Shown here piece by piece: positions 5,540 through 6,013 of a stretch of DNA of 6,013 nucleotides (position 1 is its first letter; each line of letters opens with the position of its first letter). Position numbers and translations under genes: made by a program. The stretch is from Deltaproteobacteria bacterium (GTDB taxonomy: Bacteria; Desulfobacterota_B; Binatia; UBA9968): contig JAPUHZ010000174.1 of NCBI GenBank assembly GCA_027297485.1, positions 1 through 6,013 on the forward strand, written 5' to 3'. Below the pieces are notes generated by a model. That model was not told where the DNA came from, made no database searches, and saw only the letters and a program-made list of their open reading frames with translations.

Positions 5540-5634
5540 AAAGAGGTAAAGAGCCAGGAGTCTTTTAATTTTTGATAAGCCAATCGACTTGAATCCCAGG
5601 ATAAAGTGTAACTACAGGTTTGAATTAGGATATT
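5540..5634. other. Convergent intergenic spacer with no recognisable element
   Basis: This 95-bp AT-rich stretch lies between the 3' ends of the membrane protein gene and rnc, which converge. I looked for a bidirectional terminator and saw no convincing GC stem with a T-run on either strand; only gccaggagtcttttaattttt gives a T-rich patch without a stem. Confidence 0.5.
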
Positions 5635-6013
5635 TCAGGTTCCCGATCTCCCTTCGTCGTCACCTTTAAGCTTCTCCAATGCCCTTTTTGCTGCCTCTTG
5701 CTCGGACTGTTTCTTGCTCCTTCCTTCTCCCCTTCCTAGTATCTTCTTGCCAATGGCAATTTCGGTCAAAAAGCGCTTCTCATGGCTTGGACCGGATTCT
5801 GCCACCAGGGAATAGGTCGGTGGGGCATGAAGGAGCATCTGGCTAATCTCCTGAAGCCGCGTCTTGTAATCCTGCAGGCCTAGCTTCCCTTGTTTGATTT
5901 CGGTTGCAAAATGCTTCTCAACCACTTGGCAGGCCGCCTTATATCCCCCATCCCAATAGATTCCTCCGAGGACGGCCTCAAAGGCAGCTGCTAAAATGGA
6001 CTCTTTGACCCTA
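5635..6013 (-). CDS. rnc: Ribonuclease III, C-terminal part (5' end outside window), with an altered active-site residue
   Basis: On the minus strand the frame is open from the window edge to TGA at 5637-5635, giving 125 complete codons. It begins RVKESILAAAFEAVLGGIYWDGG, the end of the RNase III catalytic domain, followed by a linker and a double-stranded RNA binding domain (DYKTRLQEISQ, then YSLVAESGPSHEKRF and GRGEGRSKKQSEQEAAKRALEKL). RNase III cleaves double-stranded RNA in rRNA processing and mRNA decay. The GTG at 5925 is internal. In E. coli the motif reads LADTVEAL, where D114 and E117 bind Mg2+. Here the glutamate is present (FEAV) but the aspartate position reads Ala (GCT, 5986-5988), one base from GAT. 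This could be a true change, a paralogue or an error in the sequence. rnc is normally a core gene, so it probably marks the border of the defence island. Confidence 0.9.
   Translation of the reverse strand, partial: RVKESILAAAFEAVLGGIYWDGGYKAACQVVEKHFATEIKQGKLGLQDYKTRLQEISQMLLHAPPTYSLVAESGPSHEKRFLTEIAIGKKILGRGEGRSKKQSEQEAAKRALEKLKGDDEGRSGT

Overview
The window (about 50% GC by eye, with AT-rich intergenic spacers) looks like the edge of a bacterial defence island next to a housekeeping gene. The phylum cannot be fixed from this sequence. The EcoEI-like type I restriction-modification (RM) genes, the four-helix-bundle gene with its repeats and the rnc sequence would fit a soil, sediment or groundwater bacterium (for example Nitrospirota, Methylomirabilota or a deltaproteobacterial lineage), but that is only an impression.

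Layout on the plus strand: (i) 1-525, the C-terminal end of HsdR, the type I restriction subunit; (ii) 526-1456, a stretch rich in short repeats, carrying two pairs of related palindromes and a four-helix-bundle (S23/Avd-like) gene flanked by copies of a hairpin repeat; (iii) 1457-2853, a toxin-antitoxin-like pair. Its first gene fuses an AbiEi-type winged-helix antitoxin/regulator to a minimal nucleotidyltransferase (MNT) domain. The second, overlapping by ATGA, encodes a HEPN-domain protein; (iv) 2859-4375, hsdM, the DNA methyltransferase subunit, broken near its 5' end by a frameshift that looks like a 10-nt deletion and truncated at its 3' end; (v) 4320-4430, the last ~35 codons of hsdS, in another frame and with a stop codon inside: all that is left of the specificity subunit; (vi) 4469-5539, an unrecognised membrane protein. 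On the minus strand, 5635-6013 is the C-terminal part of ribonuclease III, in which a normally conserved active-site aspartate reads as alanine.

Interpretation: the locus was once hsdR - accessory genes - hsdM - hsdS. The RM function appears lost (no usable HsdS, frameshifted HsdM), while the AbiEi-MNT/HEPN pair between hsdR and hsdM is intact, with palindromic operator candidates just upstream. The most interesting signal is this hybrid antitoxin architecture and its operator family, which occurs on both sides of the four-helix-bundle cassette as if that cassette had been inserted into an operator array. Next is the molecular fossil at the hsdM/hsdS junction.
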